From Psettodes erumei (taxonomy: Eukaryota > Chordata > Actinopteri > Pleuronectiformes > Psettodidae): a stretch of 64,000 bases of DNA. The DNA is taken from positions 1 through 64,000 of the forward strand of contig JAFBJZ010000827.1 in assembly GCA_016785225.1 (NCBI GenBank), in the 5' to 3' direction. The stretch is not shown here. Below are more notes on the stretch, generated by a model. That model was not told the origin of the DNA. It saw only the letters and a list, made by a program, of their open reading frames with translations, and did no database searches. The stretch's first letter is position 1.

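Overview
The window is one protein-coding locus on the + strand, an internal piece of a titin (connectin, ttn) gene. Neither end of the gene is present. The reading frame is already open at base 1 and still open at base 64000. About 110 exons chain in frame through GT-AG introns. Small introns (often 75-250 bp), a (CA)30 microsatellite and the protein sequences suggest a teleost fish with a compact genome, possibly a percomorph. Teleosts usually carry two titin paralogues, and I cannot tell which one this is.

Layout. 1-4813 is one very large Lys/Glu/Thr-rich exon built from roughly 650-bp tandem repeats. 5384-9265 is a PEVK spring segment: four tiny exons, one 544-codon exon and one small Gly/Arg exon. 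9393-24404 encodes 22 Ig domains, the distal I-band tandem. From 24865 fibronectin type III (Fn3) domains appear, which marks the I-band/A-band boundary. Up to about 48348 come 51 A-band domains, mostly in seven-domain Ig-Fn-Fn-Ig-Fn-Fn-Fn super-repeats (D-zone type). From about 48349 to the end the pattern is the eleven-domain super-repeat Ig-Fn-Fn-Fn-Ig-Fn-Fn-Ig-Fn-Fn-Fn (C-zone type): three complete copies and the start of a fourth. From 59466 this is carried by an uninterrupted giant exon.

Function. These parts form one polypeptide. The charged repeat exon and PEVK segment act as an extensible spring. The Ig tandem is a stiffer serial spring leading to the edge of the thick filament. The Fn3/Ig super-repeats bind the thick filament and serve as a ruler for myosin and myosin-binding protein C. 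Nearly all exons have phase-1 ends or pair up to phase 1, so many can be skipped without a frame change.

Most interesting points: (1) a probable internal promoter and start codon (ATG at 18135) in front of the 13th distal Ig. This is where the short 'Cronos' titin begins in other vertebrates. It has a CpG-rich, CCAAT-rich upstream stretch and a MEF2/E-box/CArG-like cluster in the next intron. (2) A long Lys/Glu insertion inside an A-band Ig domain. (3) Nearly identical 651-bp tandem repeats in the first exon. (4) Two single-base frame breaks in otherwise normal Fn3 exons, plus one suspicious donor site; these look like assembly errors or real lesions. No RNA gene, complete transposon or second protein-coding gene was recognised.
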